The notes under the pieces are model-generated. The model was given only the letters and a program-made list of their open reading frames with translations, ran no database searches and was not told the DNA's origin. A stretch of DNA of 64,000 nt, from contig CM037849.1 of the NCBI GenBank assembly GCA_021234535.1, forward strand, positions 1 through 64,000. The letters are read 5' to 3'. Position 1 is the first letter of the stretch. The number at the start of each line of letters is the position of its first letter. Below are positions 1 through 17,510 of this stretch, in pieces. This stretch comes from Stichopus chloronotus (taxonomy: Eukaryota; Echinodermata; Holothuroidea; Aspidochirotida; Stichopodidae). A program made the translations under genes and the position numbers.

Positions 1-2939
<2,939 letters not shown>

Positions 2940-4264
2940 TTCCTCTCGTCGCTTTTCCTGTCGATTTGTACCTCTTAAAAGGTTATGTATTTCTTTCCAG
3001 AGAAAAAAGAAATGCGAATTATATACCAGTAAAGCAACTGAATGTAAGTGATGATACGTCTTTAGTAAGTTGGTACCTTTAGTACGTTGGTGTCAGTTAT
3101 GCAGTAATCGAAACCCTTTAGGGCGTGTCCTTTCGCATGCATGACATCTTGTCGTGGCCTACCGTGTACACTTAATGCATGTCCTCGAAGCGGTTGCTAT
3201 CTTTTGGATTTTATTCGTGACCGTTGCATATGTTTACGAAGAAAAGCCAACATCAACCAAATGTTGTCCGTCATCGTCTAGAAAACTAGTAAAAAAAGTT
3301 TATTTTCCTGTCACTTTTACATAGAAATCGAAGGCTGCCCCGTGGCCAAACAGATCCCAGTTGGACGCTGTGGTATGTTCTCATGAATAACTATTATCCA
3401 CGCGTAAGAGTCAAATAAGAAATGCCACCATCCGTACCACAGGTTGAACACGGTAATTCTTCACATAGGAAGCCAGAGGGCATCTCGGCTGTTCGGCAAC
3501 AAATGTCACAATCTGTAATCTCGAGTTAATTGGCACACACCATGGTCCGCATGTGTCAAGTCCGAGAACAACTATAACGTCCATCGGCTTCGGAAAAAAA
3601 AAATCAAGCACACGGAAGTGTTTTGCTTTTGTTTAACTTTCCTTCTAGCTACGGTTTAGTTTTCTCGTTTACATCCTTTTTCATATTGTAGTTTGTTAAT
3701 TTATTTATGTAACAGTGAACGTTTGACTCGGGTTATGAGCCCGACGCTGTAATCATCCCCCGAGGCCTTAAATTGCAATCGAACAGAAGTTGGACGTAGA
3801 GAGGATAAATCGGAATAAGAAACGGTTATTATTAGACTACATTCGTAAAAGGAAGAAAATAGACTACATTGATATATGATTTAACATGTCTCATCCGTTT
3901 TTTTAAAATTTCTTTTACCTTTTTTTTTGCTCTGATTATCTCGACTCTGACATTAGGCTGAATTTAAGTTAATTGAGACTTTAGCCTCCGTCTGGCTTTG
4001 ACTGAATTTTGACCTTGACTTTGAACATGAGTAGTGTTTGTTCATTCCCTCGCTCGCTTATTCCTTTGTTCGTTTGTTTGTTTGTTTGTTCGTTCATTTG
4101 TGTATACCAATGAGAGCTTGTCTATCTGAATCACCCCTCAACCCCTGTCAACAGAGTTAGAGTGACCCGCCACCCCCCCCCCCTCTCCTTCAGCTAGTAA
4201 CTGAGGAGTACGTGGAATTTTCTCCTCAAGGTATACCCAACAGTTCGTAGATGAACTATGTTGT

Positions 4265-4265
<1 letters not shown>
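2940..4265. other. Intergenic, nothing recognised
   Basis: Unique AT-rich sequence with short GTTT/GTTC runs near 4060-4095 and a poly(C) tract near 4171-4182. No coding or RNA gene signal was seen. Confidence 0.5.
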
Positions 4266-4313
<48 letters not shown>

Positions 4314-4396
4314 AATGCAGGTGATGCTGATGATGCTGATGATGATGATGATAATGATGATGATGATGGTGATGATGATGATGATGATGATGATGA
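4266..4396. repeat. (GAT)n trinucleotide repeat
   Basis: About 130 bp of GAT/ATG repeats with occasional variants (GAT AAT, GCT GAT). The apparent poly-Asp, poly-Ser and poly-Ile reading frames across it are produced by the repeat and are not treated as genes. Confidence 0.96.
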
Positions 4397-6490
4397 AGAA
4401 CATGATACTAATGGTGATGAAGGTGGCAATGTGAATATCTTCACAATAGGCAAATATTCAATAACAAGAAATAATCTCAGACATTGGTAAACTCCTTTAA
4501 TGCGAAAGTACTTCTGTTTCGTAGCCATGCGTGGCTCCCTCAGAAAGAAGAGGCCCTAACGAAACCCAGTGAGAGGATAAAGGGGTAATAAAGAAAATAG
4601 GAAAAATGTTTAACCGAAAACTGTTTCCCTGTGTATTTGCGAAATTTCACTAAATATACAACCCAATTGTGACCCATTTGATGAGGACGCTATTGCTTAG
4701 ATGGATTTTTGTAATTTACAAAAAAGAGTATTATGACATATCCACGTGATAGCCGTTACAAATACCAGTGATCAATGGTTGATTAAGTGCTGCGTTTAAT
4801 TAAACCAACCATCATCAAGAGTTTAAAATAGATGACAGGTCCTTCACCTGACATCAGTGACATAGTTACTGCATTGTGACATAATTGAGGGCGCCATTTA
4901 GTGGTGATCTCTTGAATATCAATTTCAAAACAGCAAAGCATCCGCTGCGTCTAGTTTGGAAGCAGTGTACCCAGCCAATCCTCGCATGATATCATACTTG
5001 TTTATTCCTTCTAAGGTATACCAACCCTAACCGTTATGGTATTCTGGCTATCACGTCATGTTCTATCATGTAGAGAGGTTCTTCTCGAGATATGATCTTG
5101 TTACATTATGGAAATTCTGTGAGGAACTAGGTTGGTGTATACCTGTGTATGCTCATGAAAATGACCGGTGACAACTGCAGTACTCTTATTCATCGTTGAC
5201 TGCGGAGCGAGAGGCTAAACGAAAAAAATCTCATCCGCTACACCGGCTACATTCATCGAGTTTCAGCAATATAAAATGTACCCTTTATAATCGGATTGCT
5301 AACGTAAGGATGCTCTATAAATTTAATGTATTTGATGTCTCTTAGGGGAGGATTGTCCTTAAAAGTGTTTCGTCGGAAATTGGCTTTCCCAAAACCCTAA
5401 ACGTAACCCATAACCCATTTCTGATTGGGTGAAATCTCGTTCGTTCCCAGACGGAACTCCTTCCATTCGGAACGACTTTACTGGAAGGCGCGGCGGGGGG
5501 GGGGGGGGGATGATCCCATTTCAGAGTGATATTCTTGATCGATGCAACGATCTTTTCATGGCTAATTTGGAGACGATGTGACGAATAGAAACATCTGTTT
5601 CTATCAATTATATTAACAAAATAGCGCGATTATATAAATTTCTACTTTTAAGGTGGTTTAATCCTGGGCATTAAAAATTGATAAAGGCTTGAATGTCTTC
5701 CGTTTTGTTTGCTTCCTTTCTCAATAGAATACAGTATAGTCCGTCGCAAACATCAGGGTACGAGTTGAATGCGCGACGAATGTGCGCAAAGGTCAACCGA
5801 CAATTGTTCTCTCTACATGTGCTTTCAGTAAAAGCTATGGCGTCGCACATGTTTACAGAGACCGACACGAACCAGTTACATTTGCATATCGGGTCCGACG
5901 TAAATTTAATCAACAGACAAAACGAAAAACAAAAAAACAGTAAACTTGTCGTAGATTTTTTTTTCTGAAAAAACGGAGTATGTTTAAACACCATTTTCAC
6001 TGTGGTCTTAACCCCATTGAAAGTCACATTGGGAGTACCTCCAGTTTGCATATTAACCAATAAGAACTCTTCAAACGGTAATTGAATAGTGGAACACGTT
6101 TATAGATTTAATAAGGTAAGGACGAAAAAGGGTTTCGAGTGCCGCGTAACACGCAGCAGATGATAGTAAGCTAGTTTGGCTCTTTATTTGGTCATGAACT
6201 GCAAATAATTATTGTAACAACATGATAAACAGAATGATTATTTAGTGGCCAAGTTGTGAGAGAGGTAACACGTGCCTGATGTGTGTGAGGGATTGTTGGG
6301 TCACACGTACGAGAAATTTCATTAATCCAGTCATGTTCATCTTTCTTTTTTTCTTTTTGTTCCCTCAATTTATTTTATTTATTTTTTTTTTTTTGGTATA
6401 CACATGCCCGGAGGGGATGATTTAAGGTATGTTAGCGTTATGGATGGACGTACAGACGGACCGACGAACTAACGAACAAACGGATAGAAG
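4397..6490. other. Intergenic, no gene recognised
   Basis: Contains a G tract near 5495-5510 and overlapping anonymous reading frames on both strands at 5671-6060. Neither frame has recognisable domains. No RNA gene or mobile element was identified. Confidence 0.5.
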
Positions 6491-8409
<1,919 letters not shown>

Positions 8410-8802
8410 TTATAAGGAAATAAGGAGTTTGTTTCACAGAAAAAATCGTATCTTTTAAACCAGTTATTTGTGGACCTACAAATACAGATAATTCAAAATA
8501 AGGAATGAAGTGTAGTTGCCCTCTTCAAGAAATAAATTTCTTGTAGATAGACATTATTGTAGATAGACAATTACTTGTCGCGCGTGAGTAATTTTGTTCA
8601 ACCCAAAATTTTAAAAAATTCAAATAATGCATTTTTGGTAACTCATCTTCCTTTGTGCATGTTGTTTTGAGGGGAGGAAAATCTTTTGTACAGGTTTATT
8701 GGTGAGACTGAATGGTTTAACAATGGTTAAACCTTTTTTTTTTCTTTGTCATTGTATACAATCAGGTTTGTTGTATTGCAAACGCCCTATTTTCCCTTTA
8801 AG
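8410..8802. mobile_element. TTAA-type MITE copy, degenerate left end
   Basis: This segment aligns along its length with 9979-10333: shared blocks include ATTCAAAATAAGGAA, TCAAGAAATAA, TTTATTGG with GAGA, and GAATGGTTTAACA. Its right end reads ACGCCCTATTTTCCCTTTAA, matching the right end of the other copy. The left end has lost the AAAGGG terminus. It is a non-autonomous element without coding capacity, more diverged than the other copy. Confidence 0.7.
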
Positions 8803-9588
8803 CTCAAGATAAATTAAACTTGTAATAAGTCGTTCGTTCGATAGAACGGAGACAGAAAAAAAAAAGAGTTAAGACACCATCTTGGAAATTCATTTCATAG
8901 GCAGTTCATAATATCTTTTTTATACTATAAAGGCAAAAATGTGAAGATGTTACACCTATGGCCATGTGTACACATCTTTCCGGAGGAGAAGTCTGGTAAC
9001 TGAAAGATATGTTCCTCTTTTTATAAAATGTAATTACCCCAACAGCCCCTCCCCCCCCCCCCTTTTACCATCATTCAATTGTTATTGCGATTTCTTAAAT
9101 AAAACAACGCAAGTCTACGGGGGATATTACGAAGAAGAGGGGGGGGGGGGCATTTTGCGAGGTTGCAATGTGCAATATGTCTTTACAAGTGTGGATTGTA
9201 TATGGAAAATCAATCAGTAGAGAAGTTATAAGGTCTCTCAACTGGTTTGATATTGCCCGTTTTAATTTGATGGGTTGGAACATAAATATGAATTAATGTA
9301 GGCTACGTGTTATGGAGGGGAAATAAACAAGAAAATTGGCTAGAGCATTAAATGTAAATCCCTTTGTTACTAACGCTTTAATGAATATTTTTTTAGTTGT
9401 AGGCTACAACCTTAACTTTATATTACAATGTTGTTTTATTATAATCTTGATGGCACAATGATCTTTCTAACAAAGATACCAACCTTTCTTCCTTGGGAAA
9501 AGTTCTTTCTCTCAGCAGTCTACACCAACAAAAGAACATTAAAGTCAATGATTCCGATCCTTACCAACATTGCTTCGTTGATCCACTT

Positions 9589-9630
9589 CACACACACACA
9601 CACACAGACATACACACACATGCACGCATA
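9589..9630. repeat. (CA)n dinucleotide repeat
   Basis: Short CA array interrupted by CAGACATA and CATGCACGCATA, followed by a TATATA stretch. Confidence 0.85.
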
Positions 9631-9978
9631 CATATGTTTACATATATATGGTGTAACTGTTGCTCAGCTTGTTCACTCAACCAGCAGGAGATTTTTGTTT
9701 TAGCTAAAGAGCTTTTAGATTTGAATCAAGGTTTAAACAAAATTCAGATGAGGTACGTTGCGGATATTTTAGGCATTTCTTTGAGTACGATAGCTGTGAA
9801 GCATGATTTCACAAATTGGGGGCAGGCTAACGTATGTCTCATCGATTAGATGGCGCTACTTTTCATTTCTCGCAATACGGAAATATATTTTTACTGGTAT
9901 CATTTACATGCATTTTGCTATTTTTTTTCTGTTCGAGGCTGTATAATTTCAACATACAGGTCTAGTAGTTGACTCAAT

Positions 9979-10333
9979 TTAAAGGGAAATAAGGCGTTCG
10001 TTTTACAGAAAACAACCATATTTTTTAAAACTAATGTTTGTGGACATAGAATGATAGATTATTCAAAATAAGGAAGGACAGTAGACTTCTTTTCAAGAAA
10101 TAAGTTTCTCACAGGCAGAAATTCAGTTATTTGTTAGTCAACAAGAATTTGTTCACCCAAACTTTTCAAAATTCAAAAGATGCACTTTCCGTTACTCATC
10201 AAATACATGATGTTGTGAGGAGAAGAAGCCTTTGCATATGTTTATTGGGGAGAGTGAATGGTTTAACAGTTAATTAATGCTATTTTCCTTGTATGCCATG
10301 AGGGTATATTCTAAACGCCCTACTTCCCTTTAA
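9979..10333. mobile_element. TTAA-flanked MITE, complete copy
   Basis: A 355-bp segment flanked by TTAA on both sides. It has imperfect ~20-bp terminal inverted repeats: left AGGGAAATAAGGCGTTCG, and right, read on the other strand, AGGGAAGTAGGGCGTTTA. A diverged direct copy lies at 8410-8802 and a partial inverted one at about 16185-16330. TTAA target duplications are typical of the piggyBac superfamily. The superfamily assignment is an inference, because no transposase is present. Confidence 0.75.
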
Positions 10334-11876
10334 TACAAAGCATATGAAATCGTCAAAAAATCATGAATTTCCATACACTTTGAAGTGTAACAAGTATAAG
10401 TCTCTGTCACAGACGTTTCTAGGATGTCACTGGTTTATTTCTAGATTATTGCAGACAGCAAGCAAGATTACATTTACAAAATGAGGAGAACGGACGTGTT
10501 GGGGGGTGGAGAGTTTCAACAACTTTGAAAGATGTAATTATCTCGAGAGTTTTGATGAGAAAAGTGAAACCATCAGTAGATCTACAGGATTTATGACCAG
10601 TATAGACTGCAGTTGGACATATAAGCACAAAGAAAGAAGCTTTTGTGTGGTGTAGATATCGAGTTAAATTTGTCGACAAATATCGTAAGTAACATATTAT
10701 CACAGCGGGTTTGTCTACATCCAATGTGCTTGCGGCCTAGTGTGGAGGCGGAATATAACGGGCCTGAGGAAAGTACACGTTCTGTTGTCAACTGTGACAG
10801 GGTACAACCGTAACAGCTTCATGGCACAACAAAACCCAAACGACCTTCGTTGATGATAAAGTATTAATTTATTGTGGTCGTTATCGTGTGGACAGCTGTC
10901 CCCTGGATTTACTTTGTATTCTCTAATGGCAAGCCCCTCAAAGGCACGGTACGGTTCATCGCCACAAATGGTGATTTAATTAGGGTTATTCGATTTTACA
11001 GCATTGGTCAGCGATGACGTCATGCCATCGTCCATGTCAACACCCCCTGGGAAGTGTTATCTTCATCTTCTTCTCCTTTTTTTTTTGTATTTTTCTTCTT
11101 CTTTTTTATTTATATCATCTTCACAATCCTCACCTTGCTTTTGTCGGATATTCTTTAACATTTAAGCAGCGTGCAGTTGATTTGACAGTAACATTTTGTG
11201 CCTTTTCGCTGATTGAATGAAGATATATAGCCTATAGTCGATATAAATACTTAATTTTAATAGAGCCCCTAAAACGTTTACTTCAGCGATTACATCAGTG
11301 GCAACAAACAACTTCTTTTTACCCTCCTCGGGGAGCATTCCTTTCTTCGCGGGAGTGCGTCCCTACTGGAAGTTACATGCACTAAATAGGTCAACAACAA
11401 TGGACCTGACGTATCTGCTTCTGACCCCCCCCCCCTTCGCTTCCCCTGCTATCATCCGGTCAGTAGACAAGGCTACGGTACCCTAGTTCTTGACAAACCT
11501 CCAACACAATCCGGTAAGTACCTAAGGGGTAATACGAAGTAGATCAGTAAGAAAAAGTTGCACCGAGGGGGAGAATGGGGGGTGAATGGGGGGACATTAC
11601 AAAAATAGTGCGAGGACTTAATTTCAGATATCGTCACGCCCCTTGTCAGCGAAGCTGTAAAACTTTAGTACCGTCGATGTAAAGATAAGGGAAAGTTGCA
11701 TAGACTGGTAAAAGAATGGACTCTCTTTGTAGGAGAGCCTTTCTTCTCGAGTGGGCGGAGCGACTATATTTAAATGTTTGCCCTTTGTATGATCGGTGTA
11801 TGGAAGATGACATAAATCTATGACATTACTCTCATGATAGGCCCAAATAAGCATCTATCCAAAGTAATGACATGTA
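10334..11876. other. Intergenic, no gene recognised
   Basis: Unique sequence with a pyrimidine-rich stretch at 11058-11110 and a C tract near 11424-11434. No supported gene. Confidence 0.5.
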
Positions 11877-12441
11877 TTAAAAGGATGGTCTAGCCACAAA
11901 TATAGCTTTGATATGTTGAAGAGTAAGTTAATCTGACCATTACAGTGAAACTTCCATCCAATTCCCATGTGTGGTTTCGGAGATATGAACAGTTGAAGTT
12001 GCCACATTTGTTACTAACATGTGACTTGAAGCAAGCAGGAGTGATGTCATCTCCCCACATTGTTAAAGTATTTTATGTTTTTCTTTAAACTTTACATCAA
12101 ATTTAATACTTCAATATCTAGTGCTATCATAATGTGAATGTATGAGCGGTATGAGAGTTTTGCGACCTTCACATAACCAGTACCTAAGCTGACCACCTTC
12201 TGTTTTCAAGGTCGAAATAATAAATTCAATGACAAACAAAACAAAGGACTCTTCAGCCATGTGAGGAGATGATGTCACTCCTGTTTGCCTCAAGTTCACA
12301 GTTGGTAGAAAAGGGGTAACTTTAACTGGTAATATCTTGAGAACCACACATGGGAACTGAATCGAAGATTCACTAGAATAGTTGGACAAACTTACTCTTC
12401 AACATATCCAAGCTAAATTTGTGGCTAGACCATCCTTTTAA
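11877..12441. mobile_element. Foldback (long inverted repeat) element flanked by TTAA
   Basis: The outer ~65 bp of the left arm (TTAAAAGGATGGTCTAGCCA onward) recurs almost exactly as the reverse complement at 12378-12441. Weaker similarity continues inward, for example CCCATGTGTGGTT and GGAGTGATGTCATCTCC against GGAGTGACATCATCTCC. Each arm is therefore ~190 bp around a ~170-bp centre. Both ends lie at TTAA. There is no coding capacity. This is a hairpin MITE or foldback element, and transcripts through it would form a long dsRNA hairpin. Confidence 0.85.
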
Positions 12442-13540
12442 GTGTGAACATCAATCGGGACATTGTTGTGGGGTACACCGGAAGTGAAGCGGGTACCATA
12501 TAAATACATAATTGGGTATTCACAAATGACTCAACATCAGCTGTAAATGGTTAGCACATTATGACAATTCCTTGTATCACTTTAGTTCCATATGTGGCAA
12601 AATGGTTCCTCCTCCCTTTCCTTTCCAGTTTCCAAAGACGAAAAACCTTTTTCATAAGTCTAGAGCGACTGCAACCTGAGAGGTTTTTTTTAATCAAATT
12701 GTTTTCTACACGTTAAACGCCAGTGGATGGTGGCGCTCCGCTTAGATAAAGTCAGAAATGTTTGCCCCACAGTTCAAAACTGTCCACAACCCCCCTCCCC
12801 TTCTTGAAGACGAAAATTCGCCACTGGTAGGACAAAAGTTTTAAGAGACATATCCTTCTAACACTGGGGTTAGGCTTATTTTGTGCTGTATCATCTCCGG
12901 CCAACTATGTGCTTTTTGAAGATCTGATTATCTTGGCAGTTTTTCAGAGGAACTTTGGTCTAACAAAATAATGGTCATAACGCTTCGGGCGTTATGTACA
13001 CTATACAGTAACAAAGCATGCACAGGACACCCGTCCACCAGGACTTGCACGCATACTCACTGTGAATGTGCCACCCACTTGACACACATATGCTTCGGTG
13101 TCTCTTTGCAAGTACCAAGTCGGCAGACCCCGTCCGTCGAACCCCTCGATCTCCCACACTTGAAGTTCTGTGCAGGCCTAACGTCTAATGTGGCAGTCTT
13201 TCCGACTGTTTTACATATATACATGTGACTTCATAGAGGAGCCGCAGAGTGCCAGTGGATAGGCAGACAAGTGTGATAACCGGTGGGAGTCCAGGTGGAC
13301 AAAAAGACTGGACCAAGATGTGGATTCGATATTATACCATTGCAGTGCAGCGGCCTGAATTTAACAGAAAAAGAGGGGGGGGGGGATTTTGGTATCTCGT
13401 GGGAGTAAATATTGATCGCCGATCATGTCTAGTATCTTTCATTAAATCTAGCAGTTCTGTAAGATAACTCCAGAGTCCAACGATCTGACGCAGTAGTAGT
13501 AGTGACTATACACTGAGTAGAGTATAGTAGATCTCGAGGA
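12442..13540. other. Intergenic, nothing recognised
   Basis: Unique sequence with a G tract at 13375-13385. No gene supported. Confidence 0.5.
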
Positions 13541-14331
13541 GAGTAGAGTAGAGTAGAGCGGAGTAGAGTAGAGTGGAGTGGAGTGGAGTGGAGTGGAGTA
13601 GAGTAGAGAAGAGTAGAGAAGAGAAGAGTACAGTAGAGTGGAGTGGAGTGGAGTAGAGTAGAGTAGAGAAGAGAAGAGTAGAGTAGAATAGAGTGGAGTG
13701 AAGTGGAGTGGAGTGGAGTAGAGTAGAGAAGAGAAGAGTAGAGTAGAGAAGAGAAGAGTAGAGAAGAGTAGAGTAGAGTGGAGTGAAGTGGAGTAGAGTA
13801 GAGTAGAGTAGAGTGAAGTGGAGTGGAGTGGAGTAGAGTAGAGTAGAGCAGAGCAGAGAAGAGTAGAGTAGAGTAGAGTGGAGTGAAGTGGAGTGGAGTA
13901 GAGTAGAGTAGAGAAGAGTAGAGTAGAGTGGAGTGGAGTGGAGTGGAGTAGAGTAGAGTAGAGAAGAGTAGAGTAGAGTAGAGTGGAGTGAAGTGGAGTG
14001 GAGTAGAGTAGAGTGAAGTGGAGTGGAGTAGAGTAGAGTAGAGTGAAGTGGAGTGGAGTAGAGTAGAGTAGAGAAGAAAAGAGTAGAGAAGAGTAGAGTA
14101 GAGTAGAGAAGAGTAGAGTAGAGAAGAGAAGAGAAGAGTAGAGAAGAGTAGAGTGGAGTGGAGTGGAGTGAAGTGGAGTGCAGTGGAGTGGAGTAGAGTA
14201 GAGTGGAGTAGAATAGAGTAGAGAAGAGAAGAGTAGAGAAGAGTAGAGTAGAGTAGAGAAGAGTAGAGTAGAGAAGAGTAGAGAGGAGTAGAGAAGAGTA
14301 GAGTAGAGAAGAGAAGAGTAGAGTAGAGTAG
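13541..14331. repeat. GAGTA/GAGTG/GAGAA pentanucleotide minisatellite
   Basis: About 790 bp of 5-bp purine-rich units in higher-order blocks in which GAGTA, GAGTG and GAGAA variants alternate. One strand is almost pure purine. The three ~300-codon Ser/Leu/Tyr/Thr frames on the minus strand are repeat artefacts: all three frames stay open because five-base units cycle through frames without creating a stop. Confidence 0.97.
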
Positions 14332-16184
14332 TTCCATAACGGTCCGAGATACATTTTGATGTACTCACCATATTTGCATCAGTTATTCATGAACTGACTG
14401 GCACAAGCGTTACACTGTGCAACTTTTGATATATTTGAGGATGGGGAGGGGTTGCCCAAGGTGGCTGAATGGGAGGAGGGGAATGGCACATAGAAGATTA
14501 AGAAACGCTACTGTTGTGCTGTATGCATGACACAAATGATATCATAGGTACAGTATGACAGAAAAAAAGAACCTATACAACTAAGTAAGTAAGGTGTGTT
14601 TTCAAAGTTTCTTGCTCCAACTTTGGCTTAAATTTGCCTGTACAAAGAAGGATCATACTCACAGATTGCGCTGAGTGACGCCCGTAGAAATAGGTAATCT
14701 AGAATGATACCACTGGAAATACACGCTTAACAAATGAAGTCGAACAATAATAGGCGGCGTCTTACACGGTAAGGCAAAACAGCTCTGCTTTCAGCATTTG
14801 CGGTGTATAATGCACGGAACGGTTCGCGAACTTGTTCGTTCGATACGTAACTGCGTTTTGGGAGGAACCAGAGCTGAGCTAAATAAGCTTGTATAAGTAA
14901 GATTATTTAGGACCAATCAAAGACTACTACACGCAAAAGTGCCATTGTCAATGTATTCCGCAAAAATAGTCTTCATCAGGGGGGTGCCAACCTTTTCGAA
15001 TCAAGGGGCCACATTGCCACCTTTGAAGTTCTAGGTGGGCCACAGTCGAGCAGAAATGACGTATAGTAGTAGCATGTATGCCAAGGTGAATGTCCCCCCC
15101 CCCCCCCCCTCCAAAAAATGTGAAAATTCGGTGACATCGGCATGTAATAAAATGAGGTTTGACAACCATTCGTTTTTACTAGGTTTGGATACTATCTTTA
15201 TTACTTTTCAATTTCTTTTTTCTTTTTTTTCTGTTTAAGTTTTATTTCCATTCAAAATGAGGTGTGAGGGCCGCATGATACCTCTCCGCGGTCCGCATTT
15301 TGGCGCGAGGGCAGACGGTTTCCCCCCCCCCCCCCCCCCCCTTGGTTTACATTAACATTTTGCGCCATACAATCATCCCATAGAACATACAGCACGGTGT
15401 GTCACACAACTAATTGCGACCCCGTCGCACAACTTTTACCATTGGAACGAGCGTATGTGATATCAATGTTACACAGTCAGTGATCTCTATATTTGACTCT
15501 GGTACGGACTTTCCTGTTAAAAATATCAGTTTCAAAGGGGTGTGTTAAAAACGAAGACCCCAAACCCGTTTCAAAGAGCGAATTGCAAATTCACTCTTTT
15601 GTGTAGGAGATGAACGCTTCCTCGAGAGGTGACTTTGTTATTTACCTGAGAGAAATGTTGTGTCTACATCTCGCTTCTACAGACATTGTGTTTAAATGTG
15701 TCAACACGACATACAAAAAGACAAAAAAAAAAGACAGGCGTGATCATAGTTCACACCTGGTAACATGTCCCATTTTAGTCAGTCGACCGTCCATTATCCA
15801 TAGAATGAAAGACGGTCGATTAAAGAGTAAAATTACCTGCGGATGAATACAATAAAGACGTAGATCGACAGTGTTTTGTCTTAGAAAAAAAAAAAGCAAT
15901 GGCGGTCCTTTGTCTCTTGCGAACTAACAATGCTGGTATGTTCCGAATCTTTTACCTTTTCTCCTGACTCGTTGTCACGAAAATTCGTTATTTACAAACC
16001 CAAATTTTCTTGGTTTTTCTTTTTCTTTTCTAATCAAAAGCTCGTTTTCTGTATAAGAACAAGGTCAATCAACTTTGGACCTTTGATTATTGCATTCTCT
16101 CGATGCACCAGTCGGCTGCTCCCTCATCTTGCAATTAATCCTCGACCGTAAAATTGTCCTGCAGTAAATGCACCGTCCAGCGTT

Positions 16185-16330
16185 GATTAACCTTTTATGC
16201 ATCTGGTCTCACCAATAAATGTCAACAATAGCTCCTCCATCTCCTCAAAACCTGTGAGAAACTTCTTTCTTGAGCAGAAATGCTATCGCAATGGCTTATT
16301 CTGAATAGATTACCGTTCTGTTTCTTTTGC
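16185..16330 (-). mobile_element. Partial inverted copy of the 9979-10333 MITE
   Basis: Read on the minus strand, this segment shows the block order of the other copies: TATTCAGAATAAG, CTCAAGAAAGAAGTTTCTCA CAGG, GAGGAGATGG, ATTTATTGGTGAGA and GGTTAATCAA. The termini are not clear and the interior is shortened, so it looks like an internally deleted, old copy. Confidence 0.5.
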
Positions 16331-17374
16331 AATATAAGTGTAATATAATACAACTTTTCCTATCATACAAACACAAATATTTCCCATCATATGGAGTGAC
16401 GATGTGTTTTTAGAATTACGTGGTGACGTCATTCAAACATGTCAATTTTAGTACACATACGTCCTCCATAGGATTCGCAAAGTTTTGTGACGGCAAAGGG
16501 TGTCTAGCTTAAAAACCCTTGCCATGAATTACATATAGTACTATGAACAAAAAGCCGTGACGAGTTGTTTCTTTAGCCTTGACAGTAGTCAGTTCTTGAT
16601 TGAATTCGATGCCAAAAAATACCAAATTATACTTTATTTCTTTTTCTTCTTATCTTTGTTCACCAAGTAGTGTAGTTTGAAAAAAAAGTTAGTCTCCGGA
16701 AGCCTTATGTTTTGCTCTAATTTTGTTTTAACTTCAGTTCGACCTTCAAACAGTATATGCTCTACCCTCTTGTATGTATATTGACCTCAACACATAGTTG
16801 CATGTTAAAGTGGCATCTCCCCGTTTAAAAGACGAATGTCGCCTACACGCTGTGCCAATTACCATGACGCCTTGGTTTGGACAGAGGAAAGAGGGTAAAA
16901 ATGTTTAACATAATGTTACAAGTCATGCGGGAGAGTAAGGTACACACAACAGCTACGTCGCTATTCACGTTAAATACGTTGCATCAAATAATAACTACAT
17001 GTAGACACCGTTCACACGTATGTTCAATATTATCTCATTTTATTGTTATTGCTAACAACATCGTGGTCTCCCTTTTGTCAACCTTTTTTTCTGGAGGGGG
17101 GGGGGGGGGGGGTTGGTGGAGCAAATTAGACTTTAAACTTACATAGCTTGAATTGATAGCTCTAACATAAATGAAATTACAAGAGTTTGCGTCTTCGTGT
17201 TTTAATCCCGACGACAATTTCCAGCTCCCGATAAAAAAGCGGAATGGTAACAGGGAGGGGTAACTTGGTAGCTGCAAACCACAATCATAGGTAACTTTGT
17301 GACAAAAACTAAACAAAAAAAAAGAACAAGAAATGAAATGTGTCGTGTGACTATTCCGAATAAAATAACCCATT

Positions 17375-17510
17375 AGTATTATTATTATATTGTTTGTAGT
17401 ATTATTATTGTTAGTATTATTGTTATTATCGGTAATATCATTTCATTATTATTATTACTATTAGTAGTATCATTATCCTTGTTATTTTAATTGTTATTAT
17501 CATTATTTTC
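17375..17510. repeat. Degenerate (TTA)n tract
   Basis: Imperfect TTA/ATT units with many substitutions, consistent with an old decaying trinucleotide repeat. Confidence 0.7.

Noticed and set aside
4194..4528. Poly-Asp, poly-Ser and poly-Ile frames
   Set aside because: Translation of the GAT trinucleotide repeat in different frames.
5671..6060. 129-codon minus-strand frame overlapping a 91-codon plus-strand frame
   Set aside because: No family resemblance, no splice support, and composition like the surrounding AT-rich sequence.
9493..9849. 118-codon frame ending in a helix-turn-helix-looking segment (IQMRYVADILGISLSTIAVK)
   Set aside because: Most of it is a CA-repeat translation, and the HTH likeness is short with no supporting catalytic region or repeats. 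It could be a transposase relic but is not supportable.
13429..14371. Three overlapping ~300-codon Ser/Leu/Tyr/Thr reading frames on the minus strand
   Set aside because: Produced by the GAGTA/GAGTG minisatellite; a 5-base unit opens all frames at once.
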